NCBI RefSeq assembly: GCF_000817815.1
Contig: NZ_JPRD01000008.1
Location: 186,001 to 250,000 of the forward strand
Source: Vibrio owensii CAIM 1854 = LMG 25443
GTDB lineage: Bacteria > Pseudomonadota > Gammaproteobacteria > Enterobacterales > Vibrionaceae
Direction: 5' to 3'
Length of the DNA stretch: 64,000 nucleotides
In this document: piece by piece, positions 17,709 to 25,697 of the stretch
Layout: every line of letters begins with the position of its first letter
How positions within the stretch are numbered: position 1 is the stretch's first letter
Translations under genes and position numbers: made by a program
The notes under the pieces: model-generated
What the model was told of the DNA's origin: nothing
Databases searched by the model: none
What the model saw: only the letters and a program-made list of their open reading frames with translations

Positions 17709-17731
17709 TCTCCTCTATGAACAAGAGGAGA
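17709..17731 (+). promoter_or_regulatory. Hairpin hiding the ribosome-binding site of the Gp2-like gene
   Basis: TCTCCTCT (17709-17716) and AGAGGAGA (17724-17731) form a perfect 8-bp stem with a 7-nt loop. The 3' arm is itself the Shine-Dalgarno sequence for the ATG at 17738, so folding would block translation initiation. An earlier ATG (17717) lies in the loop. Confidence 0.6.
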
Positions 17732-17737
17732 ACTCAC

Positions 17738-18406
17738 ATGATAAATCGTAAAAACAAACTACTTAAACAAAAAGAATTCAAAGGTATAAATCTAACGTCC
17801 AGAGAAAAGGAATTGTTAGAGGATAGAGTAAACAAGATTTATGAAGTGTTGAATCAAGCTACAAGCCGCTTTCCTAGAACGTTTGCTTTTAGAGTAGACC
17901 TCAGATTTCCTCATGGTTATAAGTTTGGTGAGACATTCCCTTATATGAAGAAATTCTTTGGTTCTTTAGAAAGTCAAATAGCAGAGGAATTAAAAAGAAG
18001 AAAAAGGAGGTTTAGCTCTGTTAGTGAAGAGAGGCTTCGATATATATGGTGTAAAGAAATCGATAAATCAGAGAATCCACACTATCATCTGGTGATTTTC
18101 CTCAACAAAGATAACTTCCAAAGTTTAGGCGATTTTAAACGTGTGATTAAAGATGAGTGTAAATGTAAGCACTTATACCAAATGTTATTATGTGTTTGGT
18201 CACGAGTATTAGGTATTGAACTTGAAGAGGCTCATAAAGCGGTACACATACCAGAAAATGCATCGTATAAAGTTCGCTCTTTTGAAGGGGAAGTGGTAGC
18301 GGGAAATGATGACTTCACAAAGTTGTTTAATCGTTCTATTTATTTAGCTAAAGCTCGTACTCAAGCGATAGGAGTATCTAGGATTTTTGGCAGAAGTAGT
18401 AAGTAA
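17738..18406 (+). CDS. Inovirus Gp2 / YagK-YfjJ family protein
   Basis: A 222-aa soluble basic protein. The features YIWCKEIDKSENPHYHLVIFLNKD (res ~105-128, with an HYHL motif) and the C-terminal NRSIYLAKARTQAIGVSRIFG match the inovirus Gp2/YagK-YfjJ C-terminal domain found in phage satellites, cryptic prophages and filamentous-phage-like elements. The histidine-hydrophobic-histidine motif recalls HUH-type replication nucleases, but that link is inference. I choose the ATG at 17738 over 17717 because AGGAG lies seven bases before it. Very AT-rich compared with flanking catabolic genes, indicating transfer. No integrase or capsid genes lie nearby, so it is an element remnant or a very small satellite. 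Confidence 0.75.
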   Translation: MINRKNKLLKQKEFKGINLTSREKELLEDRVNKIYEVLNQATSRFPRTFAFRVDLRFPHGYKFGETFPYMKKFFGSLESQIAEELKRRKRRFSSVSEERLRYIWCKEIDKSENPHYHLVIFLNKDNFQSLGDFKRVIKDECKCKHLYQMLLCVWSRVLGIELEEAHKAVHIPENASYKVRSFEGEVVAGNDDFTKLFNRSIYLAKARTQAIGVSRIFGRSSK

Positions 18407-18466
18407 TTTATCGTACATTATGACGAGTATGCATGCAGATGTGAATAATGACGTTTTGAGTAAAAA

Positions 18467-18498
18467 AAGAATAGGGAGCGTATGACTCCCTATTCTTT
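18467..18498. terminator. Bidirectional terminator between Gp2-like and lipoprotein genes
   Basis: Perfect 13-bp stem AAAGAATAGGGAG / CTCCCTATTCTTT with a 6-nt loop, between two convergent genes. The minus-strand side has the longer T-run (seven T), so it mainly ends the leftward lipoprotein transcript. Confidence 0.85.
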
Positions 18499-18509
18499 AT
18501 ATTACGTTG

Positions 18510-19664
18510 TTATTTACTTAACGTTACACATGCATTGTATGAAAAGTTAGCCGGTGATGGTGTTATAGTATTAACTGTAACGCAGTCATCGACATTACCT
18601 TCAAAGTTAACATCTGTTAGGCGGTATTCGAAACTAATACCATCTTCGCGCTGTTCAACAGATACGATTTCTCCGTATTTAAACTTGCCAGTATATTCGA
18701 ATGTCATCGGGCGACCTTGATAATCCACAGCACTTGCGCCTACTGGATATACACTCCCGATAGAGTCTTTCGATACATCTACAGAGATTCCTGCTGTGTA
18801 TTTAAACACAGGTAGGTCTTTGTTAGGCAGTACGCCGTCACCATCGCTATCAATGAAGTAATCGATGTGCGGAATATCAAACTCAAGAGTGTTATCAGCG
18901 AAATACTTTTGGGTGTTTTCATAAGCGTCAGTTTTATAGAGTGCAAGGTTATAGGTATTCAGTGCTTGTTTCATTTCCTCAAACTGGACCGACTCCGGTT
19001 CTAACAACACCTGACCAATTTCATCAATTTGCTCCTCTAACGTGAGTTTGTTGTCGGTAGCCATTTTTAAAGTACTGGCAGAGATAACCAGTAGTAACGT
19101 ACTGGTATCGCCAGAGTTAGATAGGTTGGTGTTGTAGAAGTTAATATGATCTGACCACTGTTCAGGGGCATAGCTGTAAAGTTTCAGTAAGTCAGAAGTC
19201 GCTTTGTCTACCGCTTCGTTAAACTCAGTGCCAGCTTGTACTTGTGCCATGACAGATTGCTTCATCGCGGCAGTTGCAACGTTGAAGTTCACTTGTGTAG
19301 TTGCATTCATATCGACGAATGCACTCATACTCATCTGTTCGTCAGCATGGTTTGTTAGTTCGTTAAAGTAATAGCCGTGGGCAACGAGCTCAGTATACGG
19401 AGTGCTAAATCGCTCTTTCACGCTGTAGTTACCTTCATAATCTTCGATTTGAGTCGTGTAGCTGCGACCAGTTGGCTGGAGGTTTTGATTAAGCTCTTTG
19501 ATAGTAACAACAGAGCCCGGCTGTAGAGGACCTTTCTGTACAGCACCACTAAATTGATACTGCTGACCAGAACCACTGTTATGTCCGTCTGATGAGCCTC
19601 CACACCCTGTTAAGGCGACAGGTACAACAAGCGCGGTGGCAAGTAAGGTTTTAGATAGGTTCAT
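18510..19664 (-). CDS. Predicted outer-membrane/periplasmic lipoprotein of unknown function
   Basis: A 384-aa protein with a clear lipobox: n-region NLSKTLL, h-region ALVVPVALT, then LTGC with the acylated Cys at residue 21, followed by GGSSDGHNSGSG, a flexible linker. Around residues 38-85 a beta-rich stretch reads FSGAVQKGPLQPGSVVTIKE, resembling carboxypeptidase-regulatory-like folds in vibrio lipoproteins. Residues ~100-250 are mainly helical. An acidic DSDGDGV loop (~296) looks like a calcium-binding repeat. Its ATG overlaps the stop of the WYL regulator (ATGA), so the two are translationally coupled. It occupies the cargo position of an AlpA-RadC-DUF2787-WYL island. Function unknown. 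Confidence 0.8.
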   Translation of the reverse strand: MNLSKTLLATALVVPVALTGCGGSSDGHNSGSGQQYQFSGAVQKGPLQPGSVVTIKELNQNLQPTGRSYTTQIEDYEGNYSVKERFSTPYTELVAHGYYFNELTNHADEQMSMSAFVDMNATTQVNFNVATAAMKQSVMAQVQAGTEFNEAVDKATSDLLKLYSYAPEQWSDHINFYNTNLSNSGDTSTLLLVISASTLKMATDNKLTLEEQIDEIGQVLLEPESVQFEEMKQALNTYNLALYKTDAYENTQKYFADNTLEFDIPHIDYFIDSDGDGVLPNKDLPVFKYTAGISVDVSKDSIGSVYPVGASAVDYQGRPMTFEYTGKFKYGEIVSVEQREDGISFEYRLTDVNFEGNVDDCVTVNTITPSPANFSYNACVTLSK

Positions 19665-20449
19665 TCTATTTCTCCATAATGAGTGTAAGAGGGTGGTATC
19701 GTGTTGAGTTCAACGTGAATGTCAGTCACATCAAATAGTTGCTGAACGTCCAAAGACAGTAGCGTTGCGTCGGTTTGGAGATCGAAGCGAAAGCTCGACA
19801 TCGTGGCTTCATGGATGCTGCTTAGGGCGAGGGTGTTTAGTTTGGTATGTGCGTGTTTACGCCAAACGAGATATGCGTTTCCGTGATGAAGTACAAGACC
19901 GACTGGTTGAACGTTAGCTAGATGTAGATGGTGGTCACCGTCGTTTATCTTTAGTGAGATAAGACGCTGCTGAAGCGTCGCTAAACAAACAATTTGGAAC
20001 ACACCAACGTTGATGTATAGCGGCTCACCGCTCATCGCAGTGTCAGTAACATGCACTTTGGATGACCAATGACTTTGGATGTCTTTTATGTTTTCAGGTG
20101 CAATACCTGAGAGAAAGTTATCCAGTAGAGGTGTAAGGCTGTTAGGCAGTTGATGCTTGGTTGACTCGATTAACCAATAGAGCAGCACTGCTTCATGAGC
20201 AGTGGTACTCAATGCAAGCGTTTCGGCTTTTTGGTAACCAAAAGGTTTATCGCGGTCATCTATCATGATATCTGGAAACATGGCACAAATAGCGGACAGA
20301 TTGCGTTGGATAGTGCGTAAGGAGCGCTCTAAACCAAGCGGTGAAAGCTGAGCTTGGATTTGTTTCGCGGTGATTTTCTTATTGTATGGAATAAGGTTGT
20401 AAATCGCCAAGATAAGCTCAAGGTGGTATTGAGTTTGGTTAGGTTGCGT
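19661..20449 (-). CDS. WYL-domain transcriptional regulator
   Basis: A ~262-aa regulator: N-terminal HTH of the DeoR-like type (ITAKQIQAQLSPLGLERSLRTIQRNLSAI, res ~26-54) followed by a middle region and a C-terminal WYL-type sensor fold (LKINDGDHHLHLANVQPVGLVLHHGNAYLVWRK...). The start is uncertain: the frame is open to 20524, and MTQPNQTQYH at 20449 is chosen as the most typical N-terminus. WYL proteins sense nucleic acid or nucleotide ligands and often control defence islands or mobile elements. It is coupled to the lipoprotein gene by a 4-nt overlap and follows the DUF2787 gene by ~150 nt. Confidence 0.8.
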   Translation of the reverse strand, partial: TQPNQTQYHLELILAIYNLIPYNKKITAKQIQAQLSPLGLERSLRTIQRNLSAICAMFPDIMIDDRDKPFGYQKAETLALSTTAHEAVLLYWLIESTKHQLPNSLTPLLDNFLSGIAPENIKDIQSHWSSKVHVTDTAMSGEPLYINVGVFQIVCLATLQQRLISLKINDGDHHLHLANVQPVGLVLHHGNAYLVWRKHAHTKLNTLALSSIHEATMSSFRFDLQTDATLLSLDVQQLFDVTDIHVELNTIPPSYTHYGEIE

Positions 20450-20598
20450 CATGGTAAGCTCAACGAGGTTCGTTCTGTTGGGCATGACGATATCAAAAAG
20501 GTGCGACAAAGCTTGTCGTATCAATGTCTTAGGCTAAATTGCTACGACGAACTCTATCGCACTTGCGCCATGATGTGTCGTAATGAAGGGGAAGAAGG

Positions 20599-21030
20599 TC
20601 ACTTTCCAACGATAGATAAATGGATCTCATCAAAAACTACTTTTGAAAGGTGATGAGCGAACGTTTTCATCCATATCTGCAAAAGATCTAGAACCTCTGG
20701 ATGATTGAGATTAGTTGAGCCAGTATCCGGTTGGTAACACCAACCATTTGCTAAATGGAAACAAAGCTCAGGCTCTACTGAGTGCGCACCTTCAAATGGG
20801 TAAGAAAAGCTCGCAAAGAAGACAACTTGCCAAGGCTCTGAACTTGAAGCGCGTTTGAACTGCACTTCAACAGGATGTACTCCTTGACCATTCCGATAAT
20901 AGTTCAGTTGACGACAATTCAAGACTAGCCGCTTTGCCTCATCGGATAAGTTGTAACGCGTGAACAACGCTTCTAGTTGTTGATGAAGTTGAGGTACTAA
21001 CGAAACGTCCCCATAAGTTGAATTGATCAT
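20599..21030 (-). CDS. DUF2787 family protein
   Basis: A ~143-aa soluble protein with the DUF2787 signature: VLNCRQLNYYRNGQGVHPVEVQF near residue 38, VFFASFSYPF, and a conserved ending with a helical LLQIWMKTFAHHLSKVVFDEI. These proteins occur in Vibrio and related genera, nearly always on integrative elements beside radC; function unknown. The ATG at 21030 overlaps the radC stop (ATGA); an ATG two codons earlier is also possible. A second, diverged member is encoded at 52720. Confidence 0.82.
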   Translation of the reverse strand: MINSTYGDVSLVPQLHQQLEALFTRYNLSDEAKRLVLNCRQLNYYRNGQGVHPVEVQFKRASSSEPWQVVFFASFSYPFEGAHSVEPELCFHLANGWCYQPDTGSTNLNHPEVLDLLQIWMKTFAHHLSKVVFDEIHLSIVGK

Positions 21031-21500
21031 AACCATCCCTTCTCTGCAAAAGAGACACTGCTTTCTCCAACCACAATGTGATCCAGAACCCTGACATCCA
21101 CTAACGCTAAAGTATCGACAAGCTTACGTGTAATGCGTCGATCTGCCTGAGATGGCGATGGATCGCCTGATGGATGGTTGTGCGCCAGAATGACGGCGGC
21201 AGCGTTGGCCTCCAAGACGGTTTTGACAACCTCGCGTGGATAAATACTGGCTGAGTCAATCGTTCCGTTGAAGAGCGGCTTGAACTCAATGACGCGGTGC
21301 TGACTATCAAGCAGTAGTAGCGCGAATACTTCGTGTTCTGCGCTGGCTAATTTGAATTGAACATATTCTTTTGTTGCATCCGTATTACAAAGGGCATCGC
21401 CGCGGACATAGCGGTTAGCTAGGATTTCTGCAGCATGCTCTAGGATTTCATTTTCTTGGTATTTCTGTTGTTTTTGGTAGTGAAGGTTATCGGTCGACAT
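21027..21500 (-). CDS. RadC-family JAB/MPN domain protein
   Basis: A 157-aa protein consisting of the RadC JAMM domain only (chromosomal RadC is ~224 aa with an N-terminal HhH region that is absent here). The metal-binding motif HNHPSGDPSPSQAD is at residues ~112-125, with the partner Glu in the AEHEVFALLLLD strand. Such short RadC proteins are typical of ICEs and genomic islands, where they sit with AlpA regulators. Whether they act as metalloproteases or nucleases is unresolved; DNA repair is no longer considered likely. Confidence 0.88.
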   Translation of the reverse strand: MSTDNLHYQKQQKYQENEILEHAAEILANRYVRGDALCNTDATKEYVQFKLASAEHEVFALLLLDSQHRVIEFKPLFNGTIDSASIYPREVVKTVLEANAAAVILAHNHPSGDPSPSQADRRITRKLVDTLALVDVRVLDHIVVGESSVSFAEKGWL

Positions 21501-21645
21501 AGGTCCTCCAAGAGTGAAACGATAGGAACTTCACTAAGAGGACATATATCTGAAAGTGATTGATTTGATGGGAGAGAAAGAGCTCTGAACGTTTTTTCTA
21601 ACACACAGCGTTATCCCATGGGTAAAAGAAATAGGAGTAGTTCCC

Positions 21646-21822
21646 ATGAGATTTTTAAAGCTGAAAGAAGTAATGGAAAAGACCGCCCTGAGCCGTTCGG
21701 CCATCTATAGAAAAATGAGCGAAGATGCGTTCCCTAAATCAGTCAATTTAGGTGACCGCGCGGTAGCGTGGGTAGAAAGTGAAGTCGACGATTGGATGGA
21801 GAGTATTGTCGAATTACGATAG
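21646..21822 (+). CDS. AlpA-family excisionase-like regulator
   Basis: A 58-aa MerR-like winged-helix protein: MRFLKLKEVMEKTALSRSAI, then YRKMSEDAFPKSVNLG, a polar wing, and VAWVESEVDDWM. This is the complete AlpA/phage regulatory protein signature. AGGAG lies ~10 nt before the ATG. It is divergent from radC, with ~145 nt between them. AlpA proteins activate or excise integrated P4-like elements; its intact state suggests this end of the island is relatively recent. The matching integrase is not visible, perhaps removed when the IS256 element landed 30 nt downstream. Confidence 0.85.
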   Translation: MRFLKLKEVMEKTALSRSAIYRKMSEDAFPKSVNLGDRAVAWVESEVDDWMESIVELR

Positions 21823-21851
21823 TTTTTATAGGAGTCAACCTACTAAAACGA

Positions 21852-23077
21852 GCTATGCTGATTTCTGGTGTATGAAAGAGAAAGGAAGTTGCGGTGTAAT
21901 CTGTTGATGCAGTTCTCCCAAGAACGATTAACAGAAAGGTGCACCGCATGACTGATAATACTATTGTTTCACTGAATACACCACAAGACCCGCTTACAGA
22001 ACTGATACGTCAAGGGGCGAGAGATTTGATTGTACAAGCTGTTGAAGCTGAGCTTCAGTAGCTACTTGCCCAACATCAGAATGTAATGGTTGACGGCAAA
22101 CAAGCCATTGTCCGCAACGGCTTCTTACCTGAGCGAACCTTACAGACTAGTATTGGAGATGTCGAAGTTCAGCTCCCTAAGGTTCGTGATTGCTCAGGTA
22201 ATGGCGTCAAATTTAATAGCAACTTTATACCACCGTATCTCAAGCGAACAAAGAGTGTTGCAACACTGCTCCCGTTACTCTATCTCAAGGGGATATCTAC
22301 GGGCGATATGTTACCTGCTCTGGAATCTTTACTTGGTAAGGGTGCGAAAGGCCTGTCGGCCAACAGTATCTGTCGTCTCAAAGAGCGTTGGTATGCTGAA
22401 TACGAACAGTGGCACAAGTGTGACCTCAGTAGGCGTCGCTATGTTTACGTTTGGGCTGACGGTGTTTATTGTCACATTAGGATGGACGATAAGCTCTGCT
22501 TACTTGTCATTGTTGGTGTCGATGACACTGGACGCAAAGAAGTCCTTGGTGTTCTGGATGGTCATCGAGAGTCCTAAGCAAGTTGGACGGAACTCATTAA
22601 GCAACTACGAGCTTGGCTTCTGGAAAGCTGTGGTTAAGTTCTGGCCCAAAACGACTCAGCAACGGTGCTGGGTACATAAGATAGCGAATGTGCTTAACAA
22701 AGTGCCTAAAAGCGTACAACCACGAATGAAGGAAGCACTGCAAGATATCTGGATGGCAGAAACTAGAGATGATGCTTCTCAACCTTCCAAAAACGCTTTG
22801 AAGCCAAGTATCCCAAGGCAACCGACTGTTTGGTGAAAGATAAATCTGAAATGCTGGCGTTCTACCGAACAAGACAAAGAACTGTGGAAACAGAAAGACT
22901 ACGTTGATGATGGCCTTCAAGTTAATGCGCAGTGCAGAGACGAAGTGGCGTCGTCTACGAGGTTTTGCACTTCTAGCGCATGTTGTGAAAGATGTTCGCT
23001 TCATCAATGGAGTAAAAGAAATGGAGACTCATCAACAGGCTACTGCATGATCTCCATACACCACATTTGACAATAGC
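21852..23077 (+). mobile_element. IS256-family insertion sequence (inactive)
   Basis: About 1.23 kb bounded by imperfect terminal inverted repeats: GCTATGCTGATTTCTGGTGT at the left, and the complement of ACACCACATTTGACAATAGC at the right, sharing GCTAT and GGTGTATG. Length and transposase type fit IS256. No target duplication could be made out with confidence. Confidence 0.75.
21948..23050 (+). pseudogene. IS256-family transposase, broken by stops and frameshifts
   Basis: The frame begins MTDNTIVSLNTPQDPLTELI and meets an in-frame TAG at 22059-22061. It continues as VMVDGKQAIVRNGFLPERTL... through VWADGVYCHIRMDDKLCLLV (first DDE Asp region) to a second stop TAA at 22575-22577, at LDGHRES. 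Homology goes on (LRAWLLESCG, then FWPKTTQQRCWVHKIANVLN in a shifted frame) and ends with VKDVRFINGVKEMETHQQAT. At least two nonsense changes, several frameshifts and a missing stretch near KDKSEMLAFY show it is dead. Confidence 0.85.
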
Positions 23078-23351
23078 TCTCCCAGAAAAAAGGATCGCTC
23101 AAATGTGTGTAGTCACTAGTTGGCTATCAAACTGTACTGGTTCCTGTACGTCTTACTTTTATATAATCCCCGAGTTAGTGAAATATAAATAGTCTCAAGA
23201 AATATAATAGATGATCTAGTCAAAAATATCTTAGTCATTACAGTTCTTAGAACCCAAAGCTCAATTTCAATTTACTACAGGTAAATAAAAAGCAATTCAA
23301 CCCCAAAATGAACTGTGTCAAAGTTGAGGTTATCTAAGAAAATGTTAGAAA
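23078..23351. other. Intergenic region between dead IS256 and lysR
   Basis: About 270 nt of AT-rich sequence. I see no gene, terminator or repeat that can be supported. Confidence 0.4.
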
Positions 23352-24284
23352 TTAGACCAAGCATTCCTCGTTGATTTGTATAGTTCTGCGCATTAGGCTT
23401 GATACTTCATTGTGCAGCCAGTTGATCAATGGGTCATTACGTTTTGTATTGTCATACAAAAAACCGAATTCCTTTTGTCGCAACGCTTCAAAAGCGTGAT
23501 CGTTAGAAGTTAAATAAGAGAAAGAAGGGCCGAGACTGTTGGCCAAATATTTAGAACAAGGGAATAGGAATTCACTGAACTTTAAAGCTTTTAGTAACAC
23601 ACTTAAATGTGCTGTGCGAAGTCCGATTTTAACTTCGATTCCTTTTTTTTTCAGGTGCTGTGAAAGATGGTCTTGGGTATCATTCCAGTATTTCATTGTA
23701 TGTATAGCTAAAGGATACCGATTCACTTCTTCAGCAACAATATCTTTTCCTGCTAGAGGATGTAAACTATGGCAAGCAAGTACAAAACTATCTTTCTCTC
23801 CTCTTTTTTGAATAAGGTTTTTAGGCAAATCTAACGGGAAGTAATGAATGCCGTAATCAACGCGAGCATTGCTTATAGATTGAGGCGTCGTATCGTGCCA
23901 ATCTTCTATTGAGAAACTTAAATTCGGAGCTTGTTTAGCGAGGTGTTCCAATAAAATTGGAGCAAACCATTGGGCAATAGATGCATTCATCGCTATTACG
24001 ACGTGCCGATTTAACGTTAATGGATCAATTGAATTGTTTTGAGTGAGGCTTTCTAAATCCGCAACAAGATGAATTACTTTTTCACGTAATTCATCTCCTT
24101 TCGAAGTCAGTACCATTTGACCATTTTTTCTTATTAGCAAATCGTCCTTAAATATTTCTCGAAGACTTCTAAGTGTTCGGCTCACAGCTGAAGCACTTGT
24201 ATTCAATTGAATCGCAGTGTTGTTGATACTTCGAGTTTCCAATAGACAACACAAAGGCTTAAGCAAATTGTAGTTGAAACTCAT
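23352..24284 (-). CDS. LysR-family transcriptional regulator of sulfatase module 1
   Basis: A 310-aa LTTR. The winged HTH occupies residues ~5-62 (CCLLETRSINNTAIQLNTSASAVSRTLRSLREIF), and the effector-binding domain spans ~90-300. Length is standard. It is divergent from the sulfatase-maturase gene, with a 163-nt control region containing a tandem ATTGTTGACAAT motif. LTTRs of this layout usually regulate the divergent operon, so it probably controls expression of the maturase and sulfatase in response to a sulfated sugar or sulfur status; the effector is unknown. Confidence 0.9.
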   Translation of the reverse strand: MSFNYNLLKPLCCLLETRSINNTAIQLNTSASAVSRTLRSLREIFKDDLLIRKNGQMVLTSKGDELREKVIHLVADLESLTQNNSIDPLTLNRHVVIAMNASIAQWFAPILLEHLAKQAPNLSFSIEDWHDTTPQSISNARVDYGIHYFPLDLPKNLIQKRGEKDSFVLACHSLHPLAGKDIVAEEVNRYPLAIHTMKYWNDTQDHLSQHLKKKGIEVKIGLRTAHLSVLLKALKFSEFLFPCSKYLANSLGPSFSYLTSNDHAFEALRQKEFGFLYDNTKRNDPLINWLHNEVSSLMRRTIQINEECLV

Positions 24285-24330
24285 AAACAGTTTTGCCCTT
24301 AATTATCATATTTGATAGATCGAGCTTACC

Positions 24331-24352
24331 ATTGTTGACAATTGTTGACAAT
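24331..24352. promoter_or_regulatory. Tandem overlapping ATTGTTGACAAT operator-like motif
   Basis: ATTGTTGACAAT (dyad ATTGT/ACAAT) occurs twice with a 10-bp step, at 24331-24342 and 24341-24352, in the lysR/maturase divergent region. One helical turn between copies fits two regulator dimers on the same DNA face. Confidence 0.5.
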
Positions 24353-24447
24353 TTTTAATGTTGTTAAGATTTCGCGATGTAATTACATATCAGTTTATGT
24401 TTTCAAACTGACGAATAAGAAAATGTCTATGTAATAGACAGACATAG

Positions 24448-25692
24448 ATGGTGAAGCGAATGACAGGTATACACACGACGGTAAAGGTTATCGGATCAAA
24501 ATGTAATTATGATTGCCAATATTGTTTTTATCTTGAAAAAGATATCGTACTTAATTCAAGAAAAATCATGAGTTTGGATGTTTTGGAAAGTTATATTAGA
24601 AACTATATTTCTGATCAAATGACACCAGTCGTCGAATTTGCTTGGCATGGTGGCGAGCCGACATTAGCTGGACTGGACTTTTTTAAACAAGCTGTAGCTC
24701 TGCAGAAGCAATATGCAGGCAATAAGCTCATCAAAAACACACTACAAACCAATGGTTCTAGGCTTGATACAGAGTGGTGTCTGTTCTTTAAAGAAAACAA
24801 TTTTCTAATAGGACTCAGTTTTGATGGGCCCGAGTACTTACAAGCAACCTATCGCACCAAACAAGGTAAGAGCGTCTTTAAAGAAAACCTGCAGGCTCTC
24901 AAGCTCCTGCAAAAAATGAATGTGGAACACAATGTTCTGGCATGTGTTACACAAAGCTATACCAAATATGCTGCCGACATTTATGCTTTTTTCAAAAAAC
25001 ACAAAGTAAAACATCTTCAGTTTTCTCCAGTCGTAGAATCTTCACCTTCGGAGGCAGAACAATTCCGTGGACAACACTTTGCTGGAAATCTTATTTTTTC
25101 AACATCGGACGCAACGAAAGAACGCAAACCAATGCCATGGTCCGTTGAAAGTAAAGATTATGGTCAGTTCCTTGTTGATATTTTTAACCTTTGGGTCAAA
25201 CACGATGTCGGCAATGTATTTATCTCGAATTTCGAACAAGCTCTAACTCAATATGTTGGTAACGAATCTCCCAACTGTATTCACGCCAAAGAATGCGGTT
25301 CATCTTATGCTGTTGAATCCAATGGCGACGTCTATTTTTGTGACCACGTTGCGTATCCAGAGTCTAACCTCGGCAATATCACGAAACAGACTCTGCTAGA
25401 TATCAAACAAAACTCTGCTCGGTTTGATTTTAATAAGCAGACTCGCCTTTCAGCTCGTTGTAAACAGTGCCGATATTTAAAATTGTGTAATGGCGGTTGC
25501 CCTAAACACAGATACCTGACTTCTAGCGGTGAGCATGAAAATGTTCTCTGTGAAGGCTATTTCTACTTTTTCCAACAAATAGAAAAATATTTGCAAGCAA
25601 TGATTGCGTTGTTAGCGAATGGCTATCCTGCAAGCTATATCATGCAAGCGTTGGATGGACCATTACTTCTGAAATCCTCAAACAAAAGGTAA
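24448..25692 (+). CDS. Anaerobic sulfatase-maturating enzyme (radical SAM, SPASM) 1
   Basis: A 414-aa radical SAM protein. The [4Fe-4S]/SAM motif CNYDCQYC is at residues 19-26, followed by AWHGGEPTLAGLDFFKQAV near 70. A C-terminal SPASM domain carries further cysteines (CIHAKECGSSYAVESNGDVYFCDH, then CKQCRYLKLCNGGCPKHR and a last C near 370). It converts the Ser or Cys of the sulfatase motif to formylglycine in the cytoplasm before export. It lies 5 nt upstream of the sulfatase gene, its likely client. An ATG four codons in (24460) is a possible alternative start. It is paralogous to the maturase at 54887. Confidence 0.93.
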   Translation: MVKRMTGIHTTVKVIGSKCNYDCQYCFYLEKDIVLNSRKIMSLDVLESYIRNYISDQMTPVVEFAWHGGEPTLAGLDFFKQAVALQKQYAGNKLIKNTLQTNGSRLDTEWCLFFKENNFLIGLSFDGPEYLQATYRTKQGKSVFKENLQALKLLQKMNVEHNVLACVTQSYTKYAADIYAFFKKHKVKHLQFSPVVESSPSEAEQFRGQHFAGNLIFSTSDATKERKPMPWSVESKDYGQFLVDIFNLWVKHDVGNVFISNFEQALTQYVGNESPNCIHAKECGSSYAVESNGDVYFCDHVAYPESNLGNITKQTLLDIKQNSARFDFNKQTRLSARCKQCRYLKLCNGGCPKHRYLTSSGEHENVLCEGYFYFFQQIEKYLQAMIALLANGYPASYIMQALDGPLLLKSSNKR

Positions 25693-25697
25693 TTTAT

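Noticed and set aside
22597..23007. 136-codon minus-strand frame inside the IS256 element
   Set aside because: It is the antisense reading of the dead transposase.
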